Below, piece by piece: positions 19,301-33,800 of a DNA stretch of 64,000 nt. The notes below the pieces were generated by a model, which saw only the letters and a program-made list of their open reading frames with translations, was not told where the DNA came from and ran no database searches. This DNA is from Crotophaga sulcirostris (taxonomy: Eukaryota > Chordata > Aves > Cuculiformes > Crotophagidae), in the NCBI GenBank assembly GCA_013397455.1, contig VYZB01000330.1, positions 771,137-835,136 of the forward strand, given 5' to 3'. Position 1 is the stretch's first letter. Each line of letters begins with the position of its first letter. The translations under genes and the position numbers were made by a program.

Positions 19301-22300
19301 GTGAGCTGGTTTTGTACCTTTGAGAAGCTGCGACTCAGAGTGCACTCTAGTATCTGTCTTTTTGATTTTGGCTGTGTCCAAAAGAAATAATGCATTTGAA
19401 TTTACCCTGGGAGATCTGCCGGTCTCCGATTTGCAGCGCAGACACCAAAATAACCCTTTTTACCCTCCCTCTTCAACTGTGCAGGTCAGGGTGGGCCCAA
19501 ACACTACTGGTGTCAGCAGTAGGCCATAACAGAGGCTGAATCCTGAAAGATTATTTACGATACAGAAAAGCCACACACAAGCAAACGAGGGCAGAAACAG
19601 TACCTGAATAGTTTAGGCATTTAGCACTCAGAAAACAGGACGAGTTTCTAAGAATAGCATATCAAAAGGAGCTTGGGATCTGCAAACTCCATACTCAAGG
19701 GGCAGCTTTAATAAAAATATTACCAAAATTTCTACTCAAATCACTAAAAATAAAAGTGCCCTAACTCCGTCTAAAGTAACCATCTCAATATTTAAAGTAG
19801 TAGTTTTCAAAGGATCTACCTTGTGACACTGCAATCTCAGGATAATACCATAGGGAATGAGTTGACAGAAATTTACACCTCTTCCTGCCCTCTTCCCCTA
19901 ATACACCTTTGGTAGGAGCAGCAATTTTCTGTCTGTTGTACAGTCTGTGAATAAATTGTTGTAAGAAAAAAACCAGTATAGGCTGTGCAGTTTTAAGTAT
20001 TCTATTTATAGAGCTCCTTGCCTCATCTTCACAGGGACAGGCTTATCTTCAAACATTTCAGAATTCTGGAGGAGAAGTCACACAGAAATCTTGCCCTATG
20101 TCAGGCTTCTGTCCTTGCACCAGGGGTTAATGTCATTTTGTGTGCCTGACTCATGTGTGCACGTGGATTTTTTTAAAAGAGAAAAGTAGTAAGAAATACA
20201 AAAGCCTAGTTTCTAATTGCAGCCAATGTCAATATCCTACAGTAACTACAATACTATTTATGGCTTGCAATAGTAATTATTTTGAGGGATCTAAAAGCTT
20301 AAGGGGTGTTATTTTTACTGACAATACAGGTATTTTCATGACTTGCTGATACAGAGTAGGTGAAAGCACTAAACCAACATGTACAGCGTGACTCAGCACC
20401 CGAAACAGTTGTTTTCTGTGGATCAATCTCCCTTCAGGCATCCCGAACAGGTAGGGCTGCTCTTCTCAATGCGTTTTCAGCTGGAATTTTTCAGCTCCTC
20501 AGTGCACAGGCCCAAAGGACCTGTTTCCTGGAGCACCTCTACAGCCCCAACTCGTGCTGGCAGCGATACCCATCTGCTTCATCTCAAGAGCCAAACAGCT
20601 GTTTGCTCTCCCCAGCTTTGCAGTTCCTGGCTTGCTCCCTCAGTTTGCCTATCCAGCTCTTTGACAGAGCACAGAGTGCCCTTGCTTATGGCCAGGGAGC
20701 GGTCACAGCAACTCTGGAAGATGGTGTCCTGTCAGATGGGATACCTCCTTTGCAGCCAGAGCCTGCCAGGGAAACCTGTCCCCCCTGCCACCCCCCTCAC
20801 TGGAGAGTCTTTAGAGTTCATCAGTACAATTCCCTCAGAGAACTGAATTCCTTTGTACCAGTCTGTTTCCCTTCGTAACCAGCTCTCCAGGTGGGTAAAA
20901 GGGGTGAGGGGAAAGGTGGTGAATTTGGAATAATCGTATTTGAATCATTTTACTACATTTTGTATTTGTCAAAGTAACTTCTCAGCAATGCCTGCTTTTA
21001 CACCAACAGTAACTCTGGCCTCAAGAGCATCCTAAGCACACTGCTCTCCTTTTCTCACCTGAACCATGAGAAAAATCTGGGACAAAATCTACCCCTGATC
21101 TGCATAAAGGGGTCAGAAACATCAGCTCTTCATGAAAAACCACAAAGATGTCCATCAAGAGTCCCATAGAAAAAGCAGTACTCTTCCAGTTTCATTTTCA
21201 AACAACACATAACTACAATAAAGTTTTTCTCAAGGGTACTTTACCATTTTGTTACTGCCTTACACAGAACACCACACAGATGGTAACAGAAAATGTAACA
21301 ATTGTTAATTCCTTTTTGGATTGGCTCTTCTTTGTATGTTGATAGAAAACTGCTGGAAAGTAATAACCCATGCTTCTTCAACTAAAAAATGAGTTTGCTT
21401 CTTTGAGCTCTGTTCTTGATATGATTAAATAAATCAGGTAAAAATGATGAGGGGGATGAATCCTATAGCAAAGAAGCAACGCCCAAGTAAAGGGCTTTTA
21501 CGTTGTCAGCATTGCCTTGCTCCAAAGCACAGACAGTAGAAAGAATCCTCAGTCCCAAAAGACCTGGAAAGCTATGGATCATGGGGTAGATTGGTTAACA
21601 GGAAGAGGGGAGAACACATCATTCAGTCCCTTCCCTATCACCTGGTGTTTGAACCATGTATAATCACACTTCAGACTCACCAGCCATCTCTGTTGATGTT
21701 TCATTTCTTTCCCCTCTTTGTTTTTTATTCCGTTCTTTTCCTTTTTTCTTTCTTTCTGTGCCCTGGAGACCTGCCATGGAAGTGACCCCTGCAGTGCCTA
21801 AGGTGTGAAGTTTGCCTGTGGGGAGGTAGGAATCTCTGCCATCTACCCCTACCACTGCGGCGTAACAGAAATGCATAGTTCCCACTCTGGACCTTGTGCA
21901 TCCAAGCAGGGCACTTCAGGATTTGGCCCTTTGGTAGCAGTATATTATTCAGTGTTGCATAAATGCACATGAAGAATCTTAAGGCATCTGTCTTAACTTC
22001 CCTGCTCTGCAATAGTGCTTACAAGAATCCACTGTACTGTGCAGAAACTTGAATTTGTTATGTCTTCCTAAAATGTCGATGTTTCATTTTTAACTGATCA
22101 ACTTCTTCCAATCAAAATTAAGTAATATTCAAGCACAAAACGTGTTGCAGAAACCTAGTGAAACAAAAAAGATAATTAGTGGAATTACACCATTGGCTTT
22201 GAAAAAAACAGATCAGAGTGCATTACAAGAATACAGGTAGGGAACATAGTTTACAGGCACCTGCTTCAACACAGCAGTTAAAGTAACTTCAACTTGTAAC

Positions 22301-24686
22301 TGGCCCTCTAGGAGGTGTGTGGGGGGGTTATTTTGTTTGTGTTTTAAACCTCTTATGTTTTAGAAGATTATCTGTGCTAAGAATGTCAATCCATCACCAC
22401 CGACCTGTGGATAACATCTCTTGGATCCCTGACTGGCAAGAATTACTCATTCATTTTGAATTAAATTCATAGATACAGGGACACAAATGCTATTTGCCTC
22501 GGTGAGGCTGTGGGACTGTTGGCAGGGGGGGCTGGCTGCCTTCTGTAAATCATGCTCTTTTCTCTGGAATAATCTGGGAATTATTAATCTGGGAACAGAG
22601 ACTGATCAAATCCACTTGAACTCGGAACAGCTGAAACACTGTGGTACTGAGTTAACCATTTTTTGAGGTAACACAAACCAAAATGCTTTTGCATTGGATG
22701 CCATTATGCACTATTTATTTTTACAACTTTTAAAACTACAGCAGTCTGGGCAAGTGCAACAAAGTACACTATCTTCCTTTATTAAATTTGGCCTGACTTT
22801 AGGGAAAGAGGGAAGATAGAAAGGAAATGAATCCCAAACTATTAGCAGTTAATTTTTTAGTCTAAGCCAGTCACTTATGCTCCCTCTCTAAGACAGTAGA
22901 AAGAAAAACTAAGACCTCTGTATAATACCCTGTCAAAGGTTGTTGGGATGAACTGCTCTCAGAAGATATCTATTCCTTTCCACGAAGAACAAAGAAGCCT
23001 TAGTAATCTGGTTAGATCCCATTAGTTTTTACAAAGCTAGAGGTTGAAAGCAGTCCCTTGCTTGGGATATTCATCTGCATGTTTACATGAAGTGTTAAGA
23101 AAAGTTGCAAAGGTAAAACTCATCAGTGGTGGGTTCTGATCGTTGAGTAGGTTTTTCAGAAGTACCACTAATGAGTCTAATTTTCATTTTGCACAAGTTT
23201 ACACTGAGCAGTCTGACCAACATCAGTCCAAGCATCCAACCACAACTGCAAAGACCTTTTAGATAGACTTTTCTTGACACTCCCCCCTCCCACAAAACAC
23301 TGATTCTAGGTCAGAAGACTTATTTTTAAACAAAACAAAACAAAACACAAAACCCCAACCAACCGAAAGCGTGATCCTAAAATTACTGAGCTCACAAAAC
23401 TCAAATATTGTGCTTTCCTTCCAAAGAATTCCTTACAAATTCTGTCGCGTCCCCTCTATTTTTTTGGTTGAGGGGGGGAGAAGAGGAGAGAAGCCAAGGG
23501 GGGTGAATGACTCTGCCCTCAGCATCTATGGTTGTTGGTTGTCCATGTAAGATTTATTTCTCTTCCAGAGAGAAAAGTCTAATAGGAGCTTATAAGTTCA
23601 CCACAGTATGAAGTGAACACAAAAGAAGTCTAATTTAGTCACTGGAAATACACCAAGGGAAGTTTTCATATATGCAGCAGCACTCACTGTATTTCCTACC
23701 TGCAAAATGCGTGCAGAACTCTTATAAAAAGATCAGTTCCAAGTGTGACAAAGCAGTCTGTATGCAGACACCTATATTCCCCTATTGACCTTTGTTCCCT
23801 GCGCGCCCACAGTTTCTTACAGTACAAGAGCAGAACATGGCCCACAAACATTCAACTAAGAAAAAGAGAGTTACGGAGCTGTTCCTTAAGAACAGCGTTT
23901 CCTCAAGCTCAAGACAGTACTTAGTCTTAACATTGCCTGTTTAGCAGATTAGTTTCTTTTACCTGGTCAAGTAACAAATCCAACACTACCCACTTCAACA
24001 GGATAAGTCTGACCCATCTCAGATCCAGCCAGCCCATGTTTCCTGCACTACAGCATTACTCTCTCCTGGACAGCCATTCTGAGTTTTATTTAAGACATTT
24101 CTATTACTCATCCGACCACCTCTGCATTCCATGACGAATGACTTTTGTCTACAAGATGTCTATTTTAGTTTACTCATACATATACAGAAACGGCAATCAA
24201 TTATCTTGGTCTTACCTGTTTCTCATTGAGATGGTTGGTTAGTAGCAAGGTGAGATCAGCTTTCCAATGAAACTATAATATGCTTTTTTGCACCTAAAAT
24301 GTGAGAGAATCTCAATTATGTATTTTCACAGATGTTCACAACAAACAGAGAAGACTTCAAACTAGAAAGCAGATTTACTGTGTACTGCCTATTTTAGAAG
24401 AATATTTTCCTCTGCTTAAATCAAACACAGAAAGATTCAAAAATATCAGAACAGGAAGCAAGAAAGTAAGAATTCTCTATCCATTACCTTAGTGAAATAA
24501 CTCAGTTTGGAGTAGAACATGAGACACAAGCTAGCCTTAACTTATATAAACATACTGACTTGATTCTACAGAACAAATTTTCATTTACTTGACTGAAATC
24601 AATTCCTAAGGCCTAAAAAGAAAATATAAAAAAACCCACCACCAGCAAAACCATAGAATCATCAGAAACTTTACAGTGCAGACTAC
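16400..24686 (-). other. Region between MRPL57 and ZDHHC20 exon 11; probable ZDHHC20 3' end
   Basis: No CR1 is seen in these 8.3 kb, which is notable given their density nearby. It most likely contains the last ZDHHC20 coding exon and a long 3'UTR, because exon 11 ends with a split codon and an open frame. Minus-strand AATAAA hexamers at 17171-17176 and 17267-17272 are candidate ends. Also present are an 11-C run (18072-18082), a GC-rich patch (18838-19080) and an AAAAC-type run (about 23328-23352). Candidate coding ends are given in the findings. Confidence 0.5.
17171..17176 (-). terminator. ZDHHC20: Candidate ZDHHC20 poly(A) signal
   Basis: Minus-strand AATAAA, in the context CTTAATAAAAGTACG, is the last such hexamer before the MRPL57 side. 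Another lies at 17267-17272. Assignment to ZDHHC20 is by position only. Confidence 0.4.
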
Positions 24687-24802
24687 CTGAGTTAACATTT
24701 TCCTCTTCAGGGCCACCTTCCACCCACTGACTGTCAGTGGCTAGCAGTCGATTTTGTGATTCACTCAGCGGTCGTGCAGGAAAGGACTGATTTGCTCCAG
24801 AG
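24687..24802 (-). CDS. ZDHHC20: ZDHHC20 exon 11
   Basis: Encodes [20 protein letters not shown] then [19 protein letters not shown] plus one base. Human has SSGSNQPFPIKPLSESKNRL. Acceptor CTTTTCAG, donor TCAG|GTAGTC. It ends in a split codon, so at least one further coding exon must exist at lower coordinates. Confidence 0.93.
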
Positions 24803-27800
24803 CTGAAAAGTAGGCAAAGTCAACAGGAATTCTGTAACAGCAGTAGCTGCTTATTTCGGACATTTCTAAAGTAGTGCAGTTCTTTAAAAGCAAAGCAAAC
24901 AAAAAACCACCCCCTACACTGCCAACTAAAAATGCCCCCCAGCCCCCACCCTAACTCTCCTAAAGGCTTGCTCCAGCCATCAGTTCAAACCCTTAGCTGA
25001 CACAGGCCACTCACAGTTCTAATGGAAAAAACCCACAGACTGACAGACAAGAAATGGCAAACTGCAACAACGCTACTGCCTCACAGTTAAAAAGAAAACC
25101 TATCCCGTACTGTGTGGAAGAACAACCTAATGCCATCTTATCCCATCAGTAAATACCAGGGCCTTCTGCTGAACATCTTCCTAATGCAAAAGGATACCCT
25201 GCTGTTTGCACAAGGGCCCTGCTCTTATGTAAATTGCACAGGTTATGCTGCACTGGAAGAAACTTCTCAGCCTTGCCTTTGAACTCCCTGCTAATGCCTG
25301 ATAAACTCAGGTGACTGCTGTTGACAGAAACCTTCAGCTACAAATGACAGAGAAGACTTACAAAATGGCAAATGTAAACACCCCTATAAGTTTCATATAC
25401 TCGTGTGCCTCTGAATCTAAAGCAGGCTTCCTTAGAATACACTGAAGATGCAAAAAACCAAATGTCAAAGGATAAAGAGCAATGAGTTGAAAACCCTTCA
25501 GTGCTAAAAACCAGTGACAGCCTGTGATCTCCCTCTCCGGCAAACTGTGTCTCAGCATCCCTTATTTAAGCATGCTGGAGCAGATGAAATACAAATAATG
25601 CATACACCTTGCCTTTCTCTTATTCAAAAAAATACCTTAAACCTTTTTTCCATGCACCATTATTCAGTCTTCCCTAGGACTTCTTTGTTGTTAAGCTCTC
25701 TTGCTTTCTGTGTTACTGTTTCCTTAGAGCACGGGTGGCAAACACAAGGCCTGTGGGCCAAATCCAGCCCTCCACCTTGTTTTATCCGGCCTGGCACCTT
25801 GTGTCTACCTGGCAGCAGTGCTGAGCTCCTTGACCCCGTGCTCCTACAAGCACTGGTCACCTGTGCAGCATGTGTGACGTGTTACGCTGCAGGAGCAGGC
25901 TGATGTGGCCCCTGGTGAAATGAGTTTGACCACCCTGCCTTAGAGCCATACCCTCTACTATAGGTCAAAGCCAAAACCCAGCCCTTCTGCACCATTTTTT
26001 AATCTTGATCCTTCTCTGAGGACTTATAAACTCACTCTGAACAAGAAAAGAAATATATATGAAAAAAAAATTTGAAACAGTTTTTTGTTCAAATGAAGTA
26101 GAGAGCAGTACAAATTCACTATCTTAAACGCTATAGTTACCTTTTGGCAGGTTCATTTTGGCTTGAGACAGTAAGTTGCTCTGGATCCATAATCACCAAG
26201 CGAGTCGGAAAATTGCACCCATCACCCAAACTAAACCAGAAACAAAGATTCAAATCACTGTTTGTAGTAGACTTAAATGAACAAAACAAGCACCCATGCA
26301 AAAGGCAAACGCCACAGGCTTGAATCAATTACTGAGTGCAGCGCTGAACTCCAGACTTGAACAAGGTAGTTCTACCACTGAGCTGGACGATCTGTTAATT
26401 AAATCTTGGAGCTCAAGTGATTCCTACTTTATCACTCAGTATGGATTGCTGAGCACAGCACTAGTCTATGTATTTCAGAAACATCACTGTGTTTCTGTAG
26501 ACTGTAGCCCCAGTCTTCCCCACACCACTGCGCACACACAGTCAGACTATCAGCAACCCCAGAAGCTATAGCATAAACAATATTCTGGTGGCCACGCTTT
26601 CTCCTCCACCCAGCATTCTGAGGTTAGTTAAGCCTTCTTTTAAAGCAAGCTTAATCAGGATAAAATGCGGTAGCAAAACAGACTGATCAATCTACATTAC
26701 AGCTTCTTTAATCACATGAAAAGCCACGGTAGCTGAGCTAACAGATGAGGCAACTTAAGATCTTCTTATTACCTCTGCTGTTTGCTACCAGACCTCAGTT
26801 TCACAAACAGGTTCACCAACATTTTAAACTCATACACAACCCCCCAGAAGCAGTGTTGAAACATGGCTCCTACTTTGTTCTACTGACTTTTGGGAGCAGT
26901 GGTAGTGGGGAGGAGGACAGTTGCTTTATTAAACTTCTCTGACTCTTACCTGCAACTCCCTAACACTGTCTCAACTGAAGTTTTAAAACCAGTATTTTGC
27001 ATCACATCAGAATTATTATTTGCACTGCTACTTATTTACATGCACTTTCTCAGAGTGTTTTCAATACTGAAACACTCACATACAGCAAAAGGAAAGCTGT
27101 CGAGTTTCTTCAGGGTAAGAGGGAGGAGGTTAAAACTGATGTTGTTTCAATGCAGCTGAAGTTCAAGCATTTGGATCTCCTCCGAGTTTCTCATTTCTGC
27201 TGTATAACCAAATGCTAATACTACCACCAAAAGGTGTAGAATTTTTGGAATGCACTTCTCAGTGCTTTCCAAAGTTCTGTATTTAGAAGGTCATTCTCAA
27301 TGAGGCCCTTGTCTTTGAATGAAAACCCTGAGTCTGCTCAGTTTTCTCCTGCACATTTTCCCTACATCAATATTCATTGTGCAGGATCTACAAGTTGGCT
27401 TTTCAGTTGTGCTTTATTTTTTAGAAGGGGAAGCAAGGTGAAAGTCACGGAATCAATTTATTCCCCAATTCATTCTCATTCAGACTGAATACCTGGTAAA
27501 GATAGGGAGTAGCCAATACTTCTTTTCATCTCCAAAAACCTCCCTCAGATTTTTGCTGCATCCAAGAGAAAACCCATTTTTATCAGGGCCATTTCGAAAT
27601 GTGGGTGCACGGAATGTTTCTGTAAAAAAAAAAACCAGGAAATATCTCTAAAGTGATAAGGAATCAGGGAAGATGAATAAACAAACTCAAACTTCTCTAT
27701 TGTGAAAACAGTGTCGGGCAAGCTAAGACGACCTTGATGTATATTATGGAGGTATAAAAAAAAAGGAATCTCAAGTAATCAGCATAAAAAAATTCACAGG

Positions 27801-30800
27801 GCTAATGACAAAAATAGAAATGAGAGGAAAGAAAGTCACATAAGCAGAACAGTCATCTTTCTCTCTTTACATTTACCATAAGGTCTGAGTCAGAGATAAG
27901 TATCATCCAGCATGCCAGAAGATACCGTATCCCTTATTCACTGATGGCTCGCTCGCTCTTTGGCCTGTGAGGCCTCTTTTGAGCAGAAGACTTCCTCTTC
28001 TAGAAGCAAGTTGCCATAAGCACTACTGACCTAAACCCATACAGGAAACTTTTTTCCCACTTCTGCCAAGTTTTGAAGTTGAATTAAGACCATCCCATGG
28101 TATCAGAGAAAGATGAGATCTACTGAATTAGAAACACAGACACACCATGAACTATGGTAAACTACCATTTTTCCAAGTCAGTCCGGTTACACCCTTGGCC
28201 AAGAACCAAAAGGACTCATGGCTCTCCCCACACCAACAACTTCTCTTTTTACAACAATGATCCAGAAACTAAATAAAGTACTGACTGTGTTGCCAATTAT
28301 GACCATTGAATTTTGGGCAAGGAACATGCTGAAATTTTCTTCAAAGCTAAAAAAGAGACTGTGAATATTCCTTAGCTGTAGATATGTCAAAGGAAAAAGG
28401 ACTCAAAACTACCCTCCCATTGAGCAATCAAAAAAATTCAAGCAACCTGAAAATTATTTAACTTTCAATCAGCCTGCTTCTTTTTGAGGGTACAAATTTA
28501 ACTTTCATTGAAAGGTATAAGATCTTGACTTATTCAGTCATAGAAATACCTACCAGTCACCATCCCTCACCTTGCAAAAAAAGTTCAAAAATGCTTTAAC
28601 AAGAACTTCAGACGTTTAACTAATGCAGGTAACTTGCTTACGCTGGTCAATGCCATTTAAAACATTTAGGCACAGAAATGACAGGAATTTCTTATTATTT
28701 AGGAAATGTGCCTCAGTGTTTCCATTTTGACTACACTGCTTTTACAAGCCACTTCCTAACAGCGAGGTCAATTTTATCTCACAGGATTTATTTATTTTGG
28801 TCTGGTTCAAAATGTAGTATGTTCACATACAGCAGAGCTGTCACCTTAGTTGGAGTCACCCAGCTAATTGAAGTATTATACCAATAGTTTAACTGGCCAG
28901 TAGCACTTGTGTTATATACTTAGAACTATGTAAAAACACAACAAAAATGCCCAGCAGCTCACGGATCTCAAAAATACAAACAACAGAAATGAACATTCAT
29001 CATGAATCTGCATCCTTGGCTCCAGCAGAGGACACTGTCACATGCTTCATTGTCCCATATGTTTCACATTTAAATACTTTTCATCAAATATGGTTCTTAT
29101 TGCACAATATTTAAAAATGCAATTTATATGTGACAGCATATCCTTGTAGGCCTCGAATTCTCATTGACTTGTTGGTTTTCTGGGCAAGGAACGGTTCCAT
29201 ATTCTAATTAACTGACCTATGGTTGATCTGTTTTTGCCAACTAGCCAGCAGTGGTAGCTGAAGAGTGACAGGATGCTGATGAAGAACATGGCTGCCACAA
29301 AGAAAAGGAACAGTACGTGGAATTTTGCATGGGTATCTAGCAATTCATTCTGGAGAGAAAGAGAGAAAGAGATTAATACATTAGCATTTTTCAGCAACTA
29401 ATGAAGTATTATCGCTAAACATTTTCTGCCACACCCACTCTGCTATAGGTTTTTCACTTCGTTTTTTAAAAAATAAAAAGCACAAGCTCCTTTCGTGTCA
29501 TATTTAACTGGTGTGTAACAGCATTTAAAGCTGATGGATACCCCCCTCCAGCTGAGTTTAGTAGCATGGGTGCATATGGTCATCTGTTTGATAGCAGTGT
29601 GTAATTGAGGCTTAGTTTTTTAAATGCACAGTAGAGGGGGCAAGGAAAAAAAAAATCCCATACTAAAAAATGTTAACTGTGCAGCCACACCCAAAGAAAC
29701 ACAGGGAAAACATGTCCAAAATCACTTTCTCTGAAGGGAAGAAAATACAGTGAAAACTTCCAACCCTTTACTGGCAAGGTAATAATACTAAACCTACTTT
29801 TGAACTGGTGTAAGGAATGTAAAAGGGAAATGTCTGTCATGCTGTATTTCCAAGAATGAACAACTCCTAGACAAGACCTGGTACAGACCTCCAATTTCTT
29901 TAAGGTTTAGGTAACAACCAGCACATACCTAGCAAAACAAATTTGACAAGTCTGACCAGGAAGAAGTGATTCACCAGATCTACATGAAAACCAATTTCAG
30001 TACAACTACCATATAAAAAATAACCTCCCACCCACATGGGATAGTTGATTCCACCCTCAACCCCAACCATTTTTAGGCCTGCACTTCCAAGAGGCCAATG
30101 GAATTTGTAACCATACTGTTCCAGATCTATATCCTCAAAATCACAGTACTTTAAAGTAGTTGACCTTTAACAGCATTATGAAAGCAGAAAGGCTATTTTT
30201 ATCCAGCTGTTTAGTTAGCATTATTGCCATTACTTTTTCCATTAGCTCATTCAGTATACCCACTTAGCTAAGGCTGACTTTTTTTAGACTAAAAGACATT
30301 TCGATTAAGATCACACACATGTAGGTATATCTATATCCCTGTGCACTGCCTATGTTCATAGGCAACAGATCACAAGTCTCCTTTCTGTGATGGTGTAAAT
30401 AGCTACCATGACTGACTGGATGAGAAAAATTATAGTAGGAACAATATTTAAATAATTACAGCAATATTGGATTTTACCTTTGGACAATTCTCTGCAGCTT
30501 TCCTGCGGCAAAGCTTTGCGCAAACAAAGACAATTTATTAAATACTGTATTATGTATTATGTTAAGACGAAGTGTTTGAAAACATCACAGGCTTTGTTAA
30601 GAAAGAAATGGCTGGTGTGCACACGTGCTCTCAGATGTGCCGAGTTCCAATGCCCATCAGCAGCCTTAGCCCCCATTCTCCAAAAGAATGGGGGAGAGCA
30701 TAAATAAGAGCACACTACTAACTTCCAAGGCATGACATTTTCTACCAAAGCATAGAAGCACTGCTATTCAGATTGTGGCTGGATCACTTCCAAGCAGTTC

Positions 30801-33800
30801 CTCAGCTTGAACAGCATAACTACACCAGGTAGAACACTCTGCTAGTTGTTTCCAACACAAGTAAGGTTTACGTGACTATTTTGTATGACAAAACCATTCA
30901 TAATGGTTTGAAAAGCTCAGAATATTCTGGAGGTGTATAAAGTAATGGTTTATAAAGTACAAAATCTTTCAGATTTCAGAACATAGCTGTTGCCATTAAA
31001 TGTAGCTTCAGTCAAAACCACAAAAAAATAAATTGCCATTCTTTGCATAATTTTCTTTGTTTAAAAAAGGAACCCATATCACACCAGTACAGTTTTTTTT
31101 CTTCACAAAATCCTTCAGTATTGAGATTTGTTTGTAGGGCGTATGTTTAGCATAACATCTGAAATTGAACCAGTACTTAAGAAAATAAAGGAAGAAAAGG
31201 AAAAAGCTTAGTTTAAGTCAGCTTTTGAATTCCAAACTTTATCTGTAAAGAGTGGTATTAGCTGCCATAGTAAGATGTTAGCACTAAATTAATCTGTTGT
31301 AGGCAGGATGTATGGCTTTTAAGTAACATTAATGTGTGCGGAAAGCCTAGGGAGAGCTCAAGCTTTTACCTTGGAGTCAGGCATATATATACAGCATTTA
31401 AAAAATGCTAGCTACCATCAGATTATACTAGAGTAAGCAAATGATAGAGTCCAGCTCTCTGAACTGCTGCCTAAGCTCAGTTTCCCAATTTACTGCCTTT
31501 TTTTTGATTCAGTTTTGCTTAGACAGTTCGTGCAACAGTCCTGCGCGCCTTTGCTGCAGGGTTACGTTGTGTTTTGTGATCCCTTGATTTCAAGGCTAGC
31601 AAAATACATTCTCCAACTGCTGCTTATTCCTATGCTTCATGGTAAAGCTATGATGACTGTTCCTACCTCAGGGCACACTGCAGTGTTCCCTAGTTTCCTA
31701 ATTATTCCTTTATAACTTCTATTTCTATGCTTCTTTCCCAATTGCATATTCAAACAATAGTTCGCTATAAAGAATGCTCAGGCCAGTTGATTTAAGCTCA
31801 AAGAGAAGTAGCAGCTTAGTTTCTGTGTTTTCTGTGGGCTGGAAAATTTAAGTTTATTCCAGCTGCATCTTTCTAAAAGATACTTCACTACTTTCTATAG
31901 TAGCTCTATAACCTGGAGGAAAGTTATTGGAATTATGCACAATTAATTTGCATGATTTCTCTTCTGACTACCCAGTTTCAGCCACTGGTTTTAAGTTCTT
32001 GAACGACAGTTGCAGAAGTGAAGCATCTTTTAAAGAAGGCCAATTCCTTCCTGAAGAGAATCACGGAGGCTTTGAGTGTGCATAACAAGCTTATTCACAG
32101 TTGTGTTCTAGCAGCAGTCCACATGCCACAGCATGTGAGAAGAGAGTGAAACTTCAGACATTAATACTTATTTAAAATCATTATGCTCAGTAGCAGCAGA
32201 GAAGCAGAGACTTGCAGGTGAGAGAGCTGCAGATCTTAAAGGGAAGCAATGTGCACAATAAAATTTGGGCTACTTAGCACACGTAATAGGGTGAAGCCAA
32301 GTCACTATTCTAGAGTTCTCTACAAACTCCTCTACAATCATAGAGTCATTTCAGCATTATATCAAGTCACAAAAGCTCCCCCAAAAAACCCATAATGAAA
32401 AAAGTGCTGTCAGAGCTCGACTCATTACTCATCCTTTAGTAGCTAGGTCTAGCTTAAATCTAGATAAAACTTAGCAGATTTGGTATATGTCCTTATATAA
32501 TAAGTTCTAACTAAGGATCTGGAATTGCTCTTTTTTTTTTTTATTTTGTTAATACAACCAAAGTTTGTCAGAAGCATGTGCTTTCTCCCCAGAACACATA
32601 TCACATCCCTGAATTAGCCAAACTCAGGATTACCAAAATAATTTGGAGAACAATGAAAGACACTGGAAGCAGCTGGAAAACGTGCAAGTTTCAAGGGGGA
32701 GGAAGTGCAGCAAGAATGAGAGTACCACTATGTACTATGTAAACCAGGTATCAAGGACTGGGCATTTGGCCAGTGCTAGTGTTTGTGTCAAATACATTCG
32801 GTTAAATTGAGGTTTTATCTGCTCATCTGTAATAACTTCCTAGGCAGAAATAAAAATTTCATGAGTGTAGAAAAAGTAGTTACAAATATTAAAAAAGAAA
32901 AAAAAAAGTCATTCACATTCCCTTGATCTACAAAACAGACTTTAACATCTGCTTCTACGGTAAACATTTGCAGTCAGTGGAGTTGCTCCACCTCTGTAGG
33001 AACAGAATTAAGATCTTTCTTCAGCACTTCTGCATAGAGCATGAAAAATGCTATGTAAAACTCTTGCATGTGCAAGTGGAAAACACAAAGACTTTCTTCA
33101 ACAGAAGGGCTGGGTGGGTGTGCATGCCTCACAATGTTTGCAGGTATCAGTGAATGTGTGCTGTGTCTCTACGGAACTACTGTTGACAGTGCAAAACAAT
33201 GGATTGCTAAAATTTGGGTAGTCAGCACATACAATTTTACAGCCTCATTACTACAAGTTCTGAAGCGACCAAGGTTACACCCCCCAAAAGCAGCAGTTCA
33301 TCTTCCAACCCAGCACTGGATAGGTATAGAAGTTTGTTGCACACTTTCCTAAAATCATCTGTGAAGATGCAAAAAAGAAACACTACCTTCTCAAGGTACT
33401 CTATAACATTCCTGATAGTCAAGCTTCAAGGGGAAAAAACAACACGTAGAAAGCCTCAACAGAAAATGTCAAACCAGTAATTTGTCTGATGCTGCAGCAG
33501 TCAGAGCCGAGCATTAGCAATATTCTGAAGAAGTCTACGACAGCACATGTCAGCAGAACTCCACTCTGATCTGGATGCAGATGTAGAGAGAAGCTTCCAG
33601 GATTCTACGCTGCAGTCAACAGCACTTGCCTAAAAGCTTACACACTACAGACACACTAAATTTTGCAAGCCTACATGATTACGGTGCTGCCATCTCTTTC
33701 TGAAAGACTACTTTAATCAGGCTACTATAAGATGAGAGGAATATTAGGCTTGTGGAATGAGTGATTTAGTATGAATAAAGTGAGTCAGAGACCTGTTCTA

